A stretch of DNA of 64,000 nt from Rhodobacteraceae bacterium Alg231-04 (lineage in GTDB: Bacteria > Pseudomonadota > Alphaproteobacteria > Rhodobacterales > Rhodobacteraceae), in the NCBI GenBank assembly GCA_900143635.1, contig FREY01000008.1, positions 124,001 to 188,000 on the forward strand, in the 5' to 3' direction. The notes beneath the pieces were generated by a model, which was not told where the DNA came from, searched no databases, and saw nothing but the letters and a program-made list of their open reading frames with translations. Below, one piece after another: positions 44,460 through 52,685 of this stretch; position 1 is the stretch's first letter; each line of letters starts with the position of its first letter. The position numbers and the translations under genes are program-made.

Positions 44460-45629
44460 TTAGGTGATGATCGGAAGCGCGGGCGGGGCACGGCGCGTCA
44501 GCAGCTCCGCGCCATCCTCGCGGATGACGATGTTTTCCTCGTGCAGCATCATTTTGCCGTCACCAAAGGCCAGACCCGGCTCCAGCGTCAGCACCATACC
44601 TGCCTCGATCAGCGTATTGTCACCCGGCATGTTGGAGGGCCATTCGGTAACTTGCATGCCCAGCCCGTGGCCCATGCGACCGATCTGATGGCCACCGCAG
44701 CCGCCGTCTTCCAGCACCTTGGCCATTGCGGCCCACAGTTCCGTTGTGGTGATGCCGGGGCGGGCCGCCTGCAGCCCGGCCTCGGTCGCGCGCCAGGCCA
44801 GATCGTAGGCGGACTTGGCGGCATCGGTGGCATGGCCAAAGGCGTAGTTGCGGTCAAAATCACAGCTGTAGCCATCATAAAGCGCCCCGGTATCCAGCAG
44901 CAGCATGTCGCCGTCAGCGATAATCCGGTCAGAGGGGCGGTTGATCACATCCTCAAACCCGCCGGGGCCAGAACTGCCCACCAGATAAGGCACGTCATCG
45001 GCGCCCTTCTGTAGCAGGTCGATCTTGAACTTGGCGAACGCCTGACGTTCCGTGTCGCCCGTCTTGATGTAAGTCGGCAGGTCCTCGAACGCTGAAGAAG
45101 CAATGGAGCATATGCGGGCGATCTTGGCGATCTCGGCTTCGGATTTCACCATCCGCAGGCTGCGCACCACGTCGGTGCCATCCGCCAGCGAAATTCCATC
45201 CAGCTTGGCCTGCAGCGCCATGAAGTCGGCGGCGGGCATGCGCACATGGGTTTCATGCCCCATCGGCACACCCAGAACGCCGCCCTGTGGCATGACCTCG
45301 CGCAGGGTGTTTGCCAGAAGTGAAATCCCGTCATCCTCGGGCTGGGGTGCCAGCCAGGTCCGCACATCCGAGATCCATGTCAGCGACATGCTGGGCGCGC
45401 CGATTTCAGGGATCACCGCAATCGGTGCGCCTTTGGCGGGAATAACAACAAACCACGGCCGCGTCGGGCTGAGCCAGAAAATGGTATCAAAGCCGGTGAA
45501 ATAGCGCACTTCGGGTTCGGTGGTCAGCAACAATGCGCCAAGACCAAGCCGCGCCATGATGGCCTGGGCCTTTTCAGTCCTGCGTTCGAATTCCGACTGT
45601 GTGAAGCCGCGTTCAGCGATGGGGTGCAT
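44460..45629 (-). CDS. M24-family (creatinase/Xaa-Pro peptidase-like) hydrolase
   Basis: A 389-residue pita-bread-fold protein. The N-terminal creatinase domain is followed by the catalytic domain with metal ligands in LLLDTGALYDGYSCDFDRNY (two Asp), GRMGHGLGMQ (His), LTLEPGL (Glu) and LHEENIVI (Glu), all intact. I place the start at 45629 (MHPIAERGF), though the frame extends to 45686. It belongs to the same superfamily as ectoine hydrolase and creatinase, but the ectoine-hydrolase signature around LTGYDGWSFYVHQ is not present. In context it probably cleaves a C-N bond of the imported solute. Confidence 0.8.
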   Translation of the reverse strand: MHPIAERGFTQSEFERRTEKAQAIMARLGLGALLLTTEPEVRYFTGFDTIFWLSPTRPWFVVIPAKGAPIAVIPEIGAPSMSLTWISDVRTWLAPQPEDDGISLLANTLREVMPQGGVLGVPMGHETHVRMPAADFMALQAKLDGISLADGTDVVRSLRMVKSEAEIAKIARICSIASSAFEDLPTYIKTGDTERQAFAKFKIDLLQKGADDVPYLVGSSGPGGFEDVINRPSDRIIADGDMLLLDTGALYDGYSCDFDRNYAFGHATDAAKSAYDLAWRATEAGLQAARPGITTTELWAAMAKVLEDGGCGGHQIGRMGHGLGMQVTEWPSNMPGDNTLIEAGMVLTLEPGLAFGDGKMMLHEENIVIREDGAELLTRRAPPALPIIT

Positions 45630-45642
45630 ATCAGCCACCCAC

Positions 45643-46425
45643 TCAAGTTCCCGTGCTAAGCTGTTGTTTGAAAATCGCGCCGGCACCGGCGATGTCCTCC
45701 GTCAGCCCAGCGAGGCGGGCTAGGTGCCAGCCCGTCACCTGATTGCTGGACAAGACGGGTTTTCCGAGATGCGCCTCTGCTTCGGTCACGACCCGCAGGA
45801 CCCGAAGGCTGGTGCAGGAGACAAAGACAGCATCGCAATCATCGCGGCTGCCGACCTCTTTGATGGCCGCCAGAATGCTCTTCGGAGAAATCCGCGCGAC
45901 CATGAAATCATCGGACTGGTTGAAGGTGCCGATGGCGTTCACTTCAAACCCGGCCGCGGCCAGGTTTTCGCGCATGTCACCGGTGACTTCGGGCGCATAA
46001 GGCGTGATCAGGGCGATCCGTTTCACGTTCAGCGCCTGCAACGCCGCCTTGCAGGCCGTCAGCGGATTGGTGGATTTTGCGCCCGGATGCACCTCGCGCA
46101 AGATCTCGTCCACACGACCTTCACCAATCATTGTGGTGCCGGATGTGCAGCAATAACCGATTGCATCAAACCCAAAAGAGACAGGCAGCAGTTCGGCGGC
46201 CGTCGGCAGATCCGCTTCCATCTTGCGCAACGTATCGCGGGTGACCTCCATCTCGTTGGGGATACGAGCATGATAGAGCGCGACATCGTCCCCGCGCAGC
46301 AGCGTCGCAATCTCGTGCTCAATCGTCTGGTCGGACTGCAGCACGATCAGACCGATCCGCGCGGCCTGTCCCAGACCGCTATCACCAACGCAGTCAAGAA
46401 CCTGAATATCTGGACCGCAGGTCAT
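45643..46425 (-). CDS. Asp/Glu racemase-superfamily protein (EutA/maleate isomerase-like)
   Basis: A 260-residue cytosolic protein. Both cysteines that act as acid-base pair in this superfamily are seen, in GYCCTSGTTMIG and FVSCTSLRVL. The segments IALITPYAPEVTGDMRENLA and VLSSNQVTGWH match EutA (ectoine-utilisation) and maleate cis-trans isomerases. It is the first gene of the long minus-strand operon and is divergent from the GntR gene; operators lie between. The start is uncertain, as no good ribosome site precedes the ATG at 46425. Confidence 0.75.
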   Translation of the reverse strand: MTCGPDIQVLDCVGDSGLGQAARIGLIVLQSDQTIEHEIATLLRGDDVALYHARIPNEMEVTRDTLRKMEADLPTAAELLPVSFGFDAIGYCCTSGTTMIGEGRVDEILREVHPGAKSTNPLTACKAALQALNVKRIALITPYAPEVTGDMRENLAAAGFEVNAIGTFNQSDDFMVARISPKSILAAIKEVGSRDDCDAVFVSCTSLRVLRVVTEAEAHLGKPVLSSNQVTGWHLARLAGLTEDIAGAGAIFKQQLSTGT

Positions 46426-46533
46426 CTGCCCGGCTTCTTCTTGAAATTGAACACCGATGATCCTCCCCAGAATTCTTCAGCACCTTGAAATTCATGGTTA
46501 TCCCATGCAGTCAGTGTGTGACGGTTTCGAATC

Positions 46534-46545
46534 TGGTATAGACCA
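46534..46545. promoter_or_regulatory. GntR operator 1
   Basis: TGGTATAGACCA, a near-perfect inverted repeat of the GntR/HutC consensus type (TGGT-N4-ACCA). It lies between the divergent GntR gene and the EutA-like operon. Confidence 0.75.
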
Positions 46546-46550
46546 CGAAC

Positions 46551-46562
46551 TGGTATATACCA
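46551..46562. promoter_or_regulatory. GntR operator 2
   Basis: TGGTATATACCA, a perfect palindrome, 17 bases centre to centre from operator 1. Two sites on nearby faces of the helix suggest cooperative binding and control of both divergent promoters. Confidence 0.8.
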
Positions 46563-46588
46563 ACAAAAAGTTGTGAAAGTTGAACTTC

Positions 46589-47329
46589 ATGAGCACTCAA
46601 AACGGGCAAGAGAAGAATAAAACAGCAGCTTTTCAAAAGGTTATAAGTCATCTGCGCGACCAGATTCACGCAGGTGAATTGGCCGAACATGCGGCTTTGC
46701 CTTCCGAAAGGGCTATCGGGGAGCAGTTTGGAATCAGCCGAATGACCGCCCGACGGGCTCTTGTCGCGCTGGAAATGGAGGGCCTGGCCTATAGTTCTGA
46801 GCGCCGCGGTCGTTTCGTTTCTCCTCAGAGACTGACCTACGATATCAGCAAAACAGTCAGTTTCTCGGCACAGGCAGAAAGCGGCGAGCTGGGTCTATCT
46901 ATCGAGGTGATCTCCACCCAGGTGGTTCAGGCCAACGCGGTGATGGCGACAAAGCTCTCTGTCCCTGAGGGGGACGACCTATACAAATATTCTCGGCTGT
47001 TCCGGATAAAGGGCCACCCGGCATTCATCGAAGAAGAATACGCCGTGGCCCGGCTGTTTCCGGATTTGTTCGACCATGATCTGAGGCAATCGACAACTCT
47101 GCTGATGGAGCGCGCATATGATATGCCATCGCATTCGGGCGATATTGTCATTCGCATGCGGGCCCTGAACGAAGAGGAATCTGAATTGCTGGGCCTGCCA
47201 ACCTATCATGCAGGAATGGAGCTGGAGCAGGTGATCCACGGCGCGGACAACCAACCGTTCTGCTTTGGCCGCCAGATCTGGCGCGGCGAATTGGCAGAAT
47301 TCACCGCCCATGCGATCTTAAAAAAATAG
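46589..47329 (+). CDS. GntR-family (HutC subgroup) regulator with UTRA domain
   Basis: A 246-residue regulator. The winged helix reads LPSERAIGEQFGISRMTARRALVALEMEGL, and the UTRA ligand domain follows (LFRIKGHPAFIEEEYAVARLF). I use the ATG at 46589; a TTG at 46580 would add three residues. It is divergent from the importer/demethylase operon, with two TGGT-N4-ACCA operators just upstream, so it most likely represses that operon and itself until the imported solute or a product binds. Confidence 0.85.
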   Translation: MSTQNGQEKNKTAAFQKVISHLRDQIHAGELAEHAALPSERAIGEQFGISRMTARRALVALEMEGLAYSSERRGRFVSPQRLTYDISKTVSFSAQAESGELGLSIEVISTQVVQANAVMATKLSVPEGDDLYKYSRLFRIKGHPAFIEEEYAVARLFPDLFDHDLRQSTTLLMERAYDMPSHSGDIVIRMRALNEEESELLGLPTYHAGMELEQVIHGADNQPFCFGRQIWRGELAEFTAHAILKK

Positions 47330-47373
47330 GCGATCCCATACGCTTAACTAGCGCTCTACGCCGAAACCGTGTT

Positions 47374-47436
47374 CCCAATTGCGAGGAGCAGGGTGTTCAC
47401 CCAAATTGGGAGAACCGGAACACGATTTAATTGGGG
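47374..47436. promoter_or_regulatory. Cluster of CCCAAnTTGGG-type motifs upstream of the M20/dpaL operon
   Basis: CCCAATT at 47374-47380, the palindrome CCCAAATTGGG at 47400-47410 and AATTGGGG at 47429-47436. A matching CCCAATTGGG lies at 50034-50043 upstream of the Lrp gene. Repeated half-sites on successive helix turns fit an Lrp-type regulator binding as a multimer. Confidence 0.55.
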
Positions 47437-47590
47437 CGATCGACTCGGATAAGCCACGGAAATCTCAGAAGTTCCTATTTCTCTCCAGTCGATAGGGAAC
47501 TTAGATTTTTTTCCTCCCGTTTGCCCTCTCCTTTGACGACCAAACTACAAGAAACACGTTAGCTTTCCCGCATCGTCAAAAGGATCCGTC

Positions 47591-48742
47591 ATGAGTGAAT
47601 TTGATACCAAGCTGACCAAATTGCGCCGGGCGTTTCATCGTGACCCGGAACTGGGTTTTCAGGAAGAACGCACCAAGGCAAAGGTGGCGCAAATCCTGCG
47701 GGATCTTGGGTTGGAGGTTCACGAAGGCGCGGGCGTCATCGGTCTTTTGAAATCCGGCACTGGAAACCGTGCCATTGGCCTGCGCGCCGATATGGACGCC
47801 CTGCCGATTACTGAGATCAGCAGCCATGACTACGTGTCTGAAAACCTCGGCATTATGCATGCCTGCGGCCATGACGGTCACACCACAATGCTATTGGGCG
47901 CAGCTGAAAAACTGGCTCAGAACCCTGATTACGACGGCACTGCTGTCTTCATCTTTCAGCCAAACGAAGAACACGGGCTGGGTGCACAGGCGATGCTGGC
48001 GGAAGGTCTGCTGGAAAGGTTCCCTATCGAGGAAGTCTACGGCATTCACAACCTGCCGGGCGCACCGCTGGGTCAGGTATCTACCCGCGCGGGCCAGATC
48101 TGCGCCAGCGAAAGCCTTTTTGAGATCACCATTCACGGACAGGGTGGTCATGCCTCGATGCCGCATGTGGGGGTTGATGCCATTACCGTGGGCGCCGAAA
48201 TCGTCACCGCCCTGCAAACAATCGTTTCGCGCAAACTGGCGCCTTCGGCCGGGGCAGTGGTCTCGGTGACCGAATTCATAACGGACGGACAGCGCAATGT
48301 TCTGCCCGGCAACGCCACGCTCAAGGGCGATGTGCGTGCCCGCCTGCCCGAAGACCGCAATGATCTGGAACGGTTCATGCGTCAGATCGTTTCCGGCATC
48401 GCTGCCGCCCATGGCATCACCGCCGAGATGACCTTCAATACCGAATTCATCGAAACCATCAACGCCGTCGCCCCCACCGAAGCCGTTGCCCGTGTCGGCA
48501 GATCGCTTGGGCTGGAAACCATCGCCAACCGCCCGCCGATGAGCTTTTCCGAAGATTTCGCCCATTTCTGCGCCGCCGTCCCCGGCTGCTTTCTGCTGCT
48601 GGGCAATGGTGAGGATGGTCCGCATGGCCAGCCGCTGCATTCTGCCGATTATGATTTCAACGACGCGCTTCTGCCGATCGGATCTGACCTTTGGGCAGAG
48701 CTGGTCCGCGATCGCCTCCCCAGCCGAAAGACCGAACAATGA
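47591..48742 (+). CDS. M20D-family amidohydrolase (N-acyl-amino-acid deacylase type)
   Basis: A 383-residue cytosolic metallohydrolase. The metal site is formed by HACGHDGHTT (90-99), NEEHG (125-129), and later His residues, as in hippurate hydrolases and N-acyl amino-acid amidohydrolases. AAGGA precedes the ATG by eight bases. Its stop overlaps the next gene (ATGA), a diaminopropionate ammonia-lyase, so the expected substrate is an N-acylated diamino acid whose product is then deaminated. Confidence 0.85.
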   Translation: MSEFDTKLTKLRRAFHRDPELGFQEERTKAKVAQILRDLGLEVHEGAGVIGLLKSGTGNRAIGLRADMDALPITEISSHDYVSENLGIMHACGHDGHTTMLLGAAEKLAQNPDYDGTAVFIFQPNEEHGLGAQAMLAEGLLERFPIEEVYGIHNLPGAPLGQVSTRAGQICASESLFEITIHGQGGHASMPHVGVDAITVGAEIVTALQTIVSRKLAPSAGAVVSVTEFITDGQRNVLPGNATLKGDVRARLPEDRNDLERFMRQIVSGIAAAHGITAEMTFNTEFIETINAVAPTEAVARVGRSLGLETIANRPPMSFSEDFAHFCAAVPGCFLLLGNGEDGPHGQPLHSADYDFNDALLPIGSDLWAELVRDRLPSRKTEQ

Positions 48743-49932
48743 CTGATCAGCTCCCTGCCGCCCAACTCGCCCATATCGCAGCCACCCGGCACGAGGGTGA
48801 CGCTGCTTTCCGCGTGTTGTCACGCGAAGATTTTGCCAATGCCCGCGCCGAAATCACCCAGTGGGAGGGTTACGCGCCCACACCTCTGATCTCCCTGTCG
48901 GCTTTGGCCAAGGCAATCAGCATCGGTGAAGTGCTCTACAAGGACGAAGGTCCGCGCTTTGGTCTTGGCAGCTTCAAGGCGCTTGGTGGATCCTATGCAG
49001 CCCTACGCGTCCTTCAGCGCCAGATCTCGGCCAAGCTGGGACAGGATGTGGCACTGGCGGACATCCGCACCGGGAGATACAAGGATGAGGCGGCACAGAT
49101 CACCCTAGTGTCGGCCACCGACGGCAACCATGGCCGCTCACTGGCCTGGGGCTGCCAGCGGTTTGGCGCCCCCTGCCGCATCTATATCCACGCCGAAGTA
49201 AGCGAGGGCCGCGCCGAAGCCATGCGCGATCTCGGCGCCGAGGTAATCCGCATCAGCGGCGACTATGATGAATCAGTGATCCTGGCCAAATCCGAGGCCG
49301 AAGAAAACGGCTGGTTCGTGGTTTCTGACACCTCATGGGAGGGCTATTCCGAACCGCCCCGCGACGTGATGGCCGGCTATGGCGTGATGACCAGCGAAAT
49401 TTGCGAGGCGCTGCCGACTGCCCCTAGCCATGTCTTTCTGCAAGGCGGCGTCGGCGGTCTGGCCGCTGGCGTGGTCGCAGGTCTGCGCCAGCACTACGGC
49501 GCCGATGCACCCCGCGTGGTCATTGTCGAGCCGGAGCTGGCGGCCTGCCTGTTTGAAAGCGGTCGTACCGGCGAAGCCACCAATTTTGCCATCCAGGAAG
49601 AAACTCTGATGGCCGGCCTGTCCTGTGGTGAGCCTTCGGGCATGGCCTGGGAAATCCTGGCGGAGGAGGCCTCGGACTTTCTCACCATGCCCGAAAGCAT
49701 TGTTGCACCCACTGTGCGCCTGCTGGCCCGCCCTCTGGAAGGAGACACTGCAATCGAAGCCGGCGAAAGCGCCATTGCGGGTCTGGCAGCCCTGATCGCG
49801 GCCCGTCAGGACGCCGGTCTGTCCGAAAAACTGGGTCTGGATGCACATTCCCGCGTTCTGCTCATCGGCTCTGAGGGCGTCACCGACCCGGCCATTTTCG
49901 CGCAGATCATGAATGGTCAGGACGTCGTTTAG
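48739..49932 (+). CDS. dpaL: Diaminopropionate ammonia-lyase
   Basis: A 397-residue PLP enzyme of fold type II. The Schiff-base lysine is Lys80 in RFGLGSFKALGGSYA, with the phosphate loop in VFLQGGVGGLAAGVV. This pattern is that of 2,3-diaminopropionate ammonia-lyase, which gives pyruvate and ammonia from the D- and L-forms. It overlaps the M20 gene by four bases, echoing the pairing of ygeX with ygeY in enterobacteria, and is followed by an Lrp-type gene likely to be its regulator. Confidence 0.85.
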   Translation: MTDQLPAAQLAHIAATRHEGDAAFRVLSREDFANARAEITQWEGYAPTPLISLSALAKAISIGEVLYKDEGPRFGLGSFKALGGSYAALRVLQRQISAKLGQDVALADIRTGRYKDEAAQITLVSATDGNHGRSLAWGCQRFGAPCRIYIHAEVSEGRAEAMRDLGAEVIRISGDYDESVILAKSEAEENGWFVVSDTSWEGYSEPPRDVMAGYGVMTSEICEALPTAPSHVFLQGGVGGLAAGVVAGLRQHYGADAPRVVIVEPELAACLFESGRTGEATNFAIQEETLMAGLSCGEPSGMAWEILAEEASDFLTMPESIVAPTVRLLARPLEGDTAIEAGESAIAGLAALIAARQDAGLSEKLGLDAHSRVLLIGSEGVTDPAIFAQIMNGQDVV

Positions 49933-49944
49933 GGCACAGAACTA

Positions 49945-49973
49945 CGGGCCGCGACATGAACCGTCGCGGCCCG
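49945..49973 (+). terminator. Hairpin after dpaL
   Basis: CGGGCCGCGAC pairs perfectly with GTCGCGGCCCG (11 bp, 7-base loop), 13 bases after the dpaL stop. There is no T-run, so it may be a weak terminator or an mRNA-protecting hairpin. Confidence 0.55.
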
Positions 49974-50033
49974 CCTCCGACTGACCGAACCTGCCGGAGC
50001 ATAGGTGGGCTCACAAGAACCCCATCATTTTGT

Positions 50034-50043
50034 CCCAATTGGG
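50034..50043. promoter_or_regulatory. CCCAATTGGG palindrome upstream of the Lrp-type gene
   Basis: A perfect 10-base palindrome about 45 bases upstream of the Lrp-type ATG, related to the sites at 47374-47436. Probable autoregulatory site. Confidence 0.55.
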
Positions 50044-50087
50044 CAAATCGGCTTGCTGAACAGGACCAAAGTGCCTTCTATCACCGC

Positions 50088-50537
50088 ATGGATGACAAAG
50101 ACCTCGAAATTCTCAAATTGATGCAACGCAATGCGCGACTGACGGCGGATGCGATCAGCGACCAGATCGGCCTGTCCTCACCTGCGGTGCAGAAACGGAT
50201 CAAGCGATTGCGCGACTCCGGTGTCATTGAACGCGAGATTGCTGTCTTGTCGCCGTCCAAAGTCGGGCGTGAAATGACCGTGATTGTCGAGGTTTCTCTG
50301 GAACGTGAAAACCGCCAGTTTCTGGACAACTTCAAACAGCAGATGCGCAATGCCCCGGAGGTTCAGCAATGCTACTATGCTACCGGAGACGCTGATTTCA
50401 TTTTGATCGTAGCGATCAGAGATATCAAGGAATACGAAGAGTTCACGCAAGAGCATTTTTTTGACGAATCCAACGTCAGCCGTTTCAAGACATCCGTTGT
50501 GATGGACCGGGTTAAAGTGTCTCTGGACGTTCTCTGA
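50088..50537 (+). CDS. Lrp/AsnC-family transcriptional regulator
   Basis: A 149-residue protein with a helix-turn-helix (DLEILKLMQRNARLTADAIS, SSPAVQKRIKRLRDSGVI) and a C-terminal RAM/AsnC ligand domain (EVQQCYYATGDADFILIVAI). The frame is open to 49956 but the family starts at MDDKDLEIL. It follows dpaL on the same strand and shares an upstream palindrome motif with the M20/dpaL promoter region; a role in sensing diaminopropionate or a related amino acid is likely. Confidence 0.85.
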   Translation: MDDKDLEILKLMQRNARLTADAISDQIGLSSPAVQKRIKRLRDSGVIEREIAVLSPSKVGREMTVIVEVSLERENRQFLDNFKQQMRNAPEVQQCYYATGDADFILIVAIRDIKEYEEFTQEHFFDESNVSRFKTSVVMDRVKVSLDVL

Positions 50538-50636
50538 AGGCTTTGATGATGCAACTGACCGCCCGGTGAGCTGCTACCCTTCTCTGGTCCGCCTGGCTGG
50601 AGATATTCCGGGGGTTGCGGCTCAGGGTGCTTGCGC

Positions 50637-51587
50637 TCAGGTGATCTTCCCTTGTTGCAGTGATGGTGTGATGCCAAAGTTTGCGCGGTAGACGCGGGAG
50701 AAATGGCCAGGGCTCTCAAAACCACAGGCCAGAGAGATTTCAGTGATGGATTTGTCGGTCTGAATCAGCAGATGGCGGGCGCGTTCCAGCCTCATTTCAA
50801 CATAGTATTTCTTGGGTGAGCAGTTCAGGTATTTGCCGAACAGGCGCTCCAGCTGGCGGGTGGAGATGCCGATTTCTTCGGCGATGTCGGCAGGGGAAAT
50901 CGGGCTGTCCAGCGTGTCGTTCATCTTCTGGATGGCCTTGGCCATATGCGGGTTCCGCATGCCGTGGCGTGATTGCAGTGACACCCTTTGCTCGGCGGTT
51001 GCGTCGCGCACGGCATTATAGACCATCTGATCGGCCACCGCGACGGACAGGTCTGCGCCGTGGTCACGTTCAATCAGGTGCAGCATCAGGTCGGCGGTGG
51101 CGGTGCCACCGGAGGCAGTTATGAACTTTTCGTCCGCGACAAAGACGTTGCGCACCAGGTTCACCTCGGGAAACTTTTCCATGAAACCGTCGTGGAATTC
51201 CCAGTGGATCGCGGCTTGCAGGCCCTCTAGAAAACCGGCCATCGCAAAGATATAGGCCCCGGAACAAAGCGCACCGAGATTGGCGCCTTTGGCGCGTTCA
51301 CGGCGCAGGGTATTCAACAGCTGCGGCGTGACTTTCTGCTGCACATGGATGCCCGAGAGTGTCAGCAGGTGATCGCATTTCGGTATGTCGTCATAGCTAT
51401 GATGCACCAGCGTCACAGAGCCGTTGGAGCAGGTCGCCGACTGGCCATCTTCAGACACATAAGACCAGCGATAGAGCGGTTTTCCACTGACCAGATTGGC
51501 AATACGCAGGGGTTCGACCGCACAGGAAAAGGCGAGGTGCGAGAACTCATCCACAAGGATGAAGACAAAATGTTTGGTGCTGTTCAT
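50637..51587 (-). CDS. GlxA/GbdR-type AraC-family regulator
   Basis: A 316-residue regulator with an N-terminal DJ-1/PfpI-like glutaminase-type domain (FVFILVDEFSHLAFSCAVEP, GALCSGAYIFAMAGFLEG) and a C-terminal AraC DNA-binding domain (ISPADIAEEIGISTRQLERL, SLACGFESPGHFSRVYRANF). This is the architecture of GbdR and CdhR, which respond to glycine betaine, dimethylglycine or carnitine. It lies 73 bases after proX, on the same strand, which supports control of betaine-type uptake or catabolism. Start at 51587 chosen; ribosome site weak. Confidence 0.85.
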   Translation of the reverse strand: MNSTKHFVFILVDEFSHLAFSCAVEPLRIANLVSGKPLYRWSYVSEDGQSATCSNGSVTLVHHSYDDIPKCDHLLTLSGIHVQQKVTPQLLNTLRRERAKGANLGALCSGAYIFAMAGFLEGLQAAIHWEFHDGFMEKFPEVNLVRNVFVADEKFITASGGTATADLMLHLIERDHGADLSVAVADQMVYNAVRDATAEQRVSLQSRHGMRNPHMAKAIQKMNDTLDSPISPADIAEEIGISTRQLERLFGKYLNCSPKKYYVEMRLERARHLLIQTDKSITEISLACGFESPGHFSRVYRANFGITPSLQQGKIT

Positions 51588-51660
51588 GGCGTGTTTTGCC
51601 TGCAAGTGAGGCCTGCGCGGGGCTGCATCCCGCGCAGGTTCAGGGTTATGTCGCCTTCAA

Positions 51661-52650
51661 TTACTGCGCTGCTTCGCGCGCTGCCGCAAGCCAGCTGTCA
51701 TATTCGGCGCGGTTGGCGTCGATCCATGTGGCAACATGGCGGTCGATGTCCTCCGATCTATCCTCACCTTCGGTGATCAGCTTGTTCTGGGCCGAAATGT
51801 CATTGATGTTGATGCTGGCCACTTCAAACAGTTTCGCGGCTGCCGGGTTGGCACCAAGGAAATCGTCGGTGGCGATGATGCGGATGCTGTCGACTGCAAA
51901 ACCCAGATCCTTGCCGTTGAAGGTGGTTTCAGCCGTCGCGCCGTCGGGCAGCGAAGAATAAGGCACTGCCAGGAATTCAACGTTTTCACCGGGGACCAGC
52001 ACGCCGGAAACCCAATAGGGGGTCCAAGTGTAGTAAAGGATATTTTCGCCAGATGCATCGCGGGCGATGGTGTCGGCGATTACAGCGTTATATTCGCCCT
52101 GATTGTGATTGACGGTATCGCGCAGGCCGAACTCGGTAAGCTGGTGTTCGATGACCCGCTCGCAGCCCCAGCCGGGCACGCAACCGGCCAGATCGGCCTT
52201 GCCGTCGCCGTCGGCATCAAACAATGCGGCCTTGGCCGGATCTTGCAGATCGCTGAGGTTCTGCACGCCTGCGTCATAAGCGGACTTGTTGATCAGATAG
52301 CCCTGCAAGGCGCCTTCGATCAGGTGACCTGTTTTTTCCAGAACCGCGTCACCGCCGGATTCCTCGAAAAAGTTGTTGTGCAGCTTGTCCCAGGAAGCGG
52401 TGGTGAAATCGGCATCACCAGTGCCGAGCGCCAGGTGCATGGTCTGCGCCAGAACCTCTTCGGGTTCGGCGACGTCATAGCCGAGATCTTCGAGCGCGCG
52501 GATGACGATGCGGGCCTGAAAGAACTCCTCGACACTGGGCTGGATCACCGGACGGACGGTAACGCCTTCACCGGGCTTGTCGGACGCCAGTGCAGCGCCG
52601 GTCATCATGGTACCGGCCATCAGGGCGGCGAGGGTGGTTGTCTTGAACAT
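51661..52650 (-). CDS. proX: Glycine-betaine-type ABC transporter substrate-binding protein
   Basis: A 329-residue periplasmic protein with a signal peptide (cut near AALAS, residue 22). The OpuAC/ProX fold shows ALGTGDADFTTASWDKLHNN, CVPGWGCERVIEHQL with a cysteine pair, and YYTWTPYWVSGVL whose Trp/Tyr residues may form the aromatic cage for a quaternary ammonium group. GGAGG ten bases upstream of the ATG fixes the start. It is the third gene of the proVWX operon. Confidence 0.88.
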   Translation of the reverse strand: MFKTTTLAALMAGTMMTGAALASDKPGEGVTVRPVIQPSVEEFFQARIVIRALEDLGYDVAEPEEVLAQTMHLALGTGDADFTTASWDKLHNNFFEESGGDAVLEKTGHLIEGALQGYLINKSAYDAGVQNLSDLQDPAKAALFDADGDGKADLAGCVPGWGCERVIEHQLTEFGLRDTVNHNQGEYNAVIADTIARDASGENILYYTWTPYWVSGVLVPGENVEFLAVPYSSLPDGATAETTFNGKDLGFAVDSIRIIATDDFLGANPAAAKLFEVASININDISAQNKLITEGEDRSEDIDRHVATWIDANRAEYDSWLAAAREAAQ

Positions 52651-52685
52651 CTTATTCCTCCGTTGAATGTTCGGGTTTTTTGTTG

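Noticed and set aside
44460-45629. Ectoine hydrolase (DoeA/EutD) call
   Set aside because: The M24 metal site is present, but the ectoine-hydrolase signature near the start of the protein is not, and the companion deacetylase and transaminase genes are missing.
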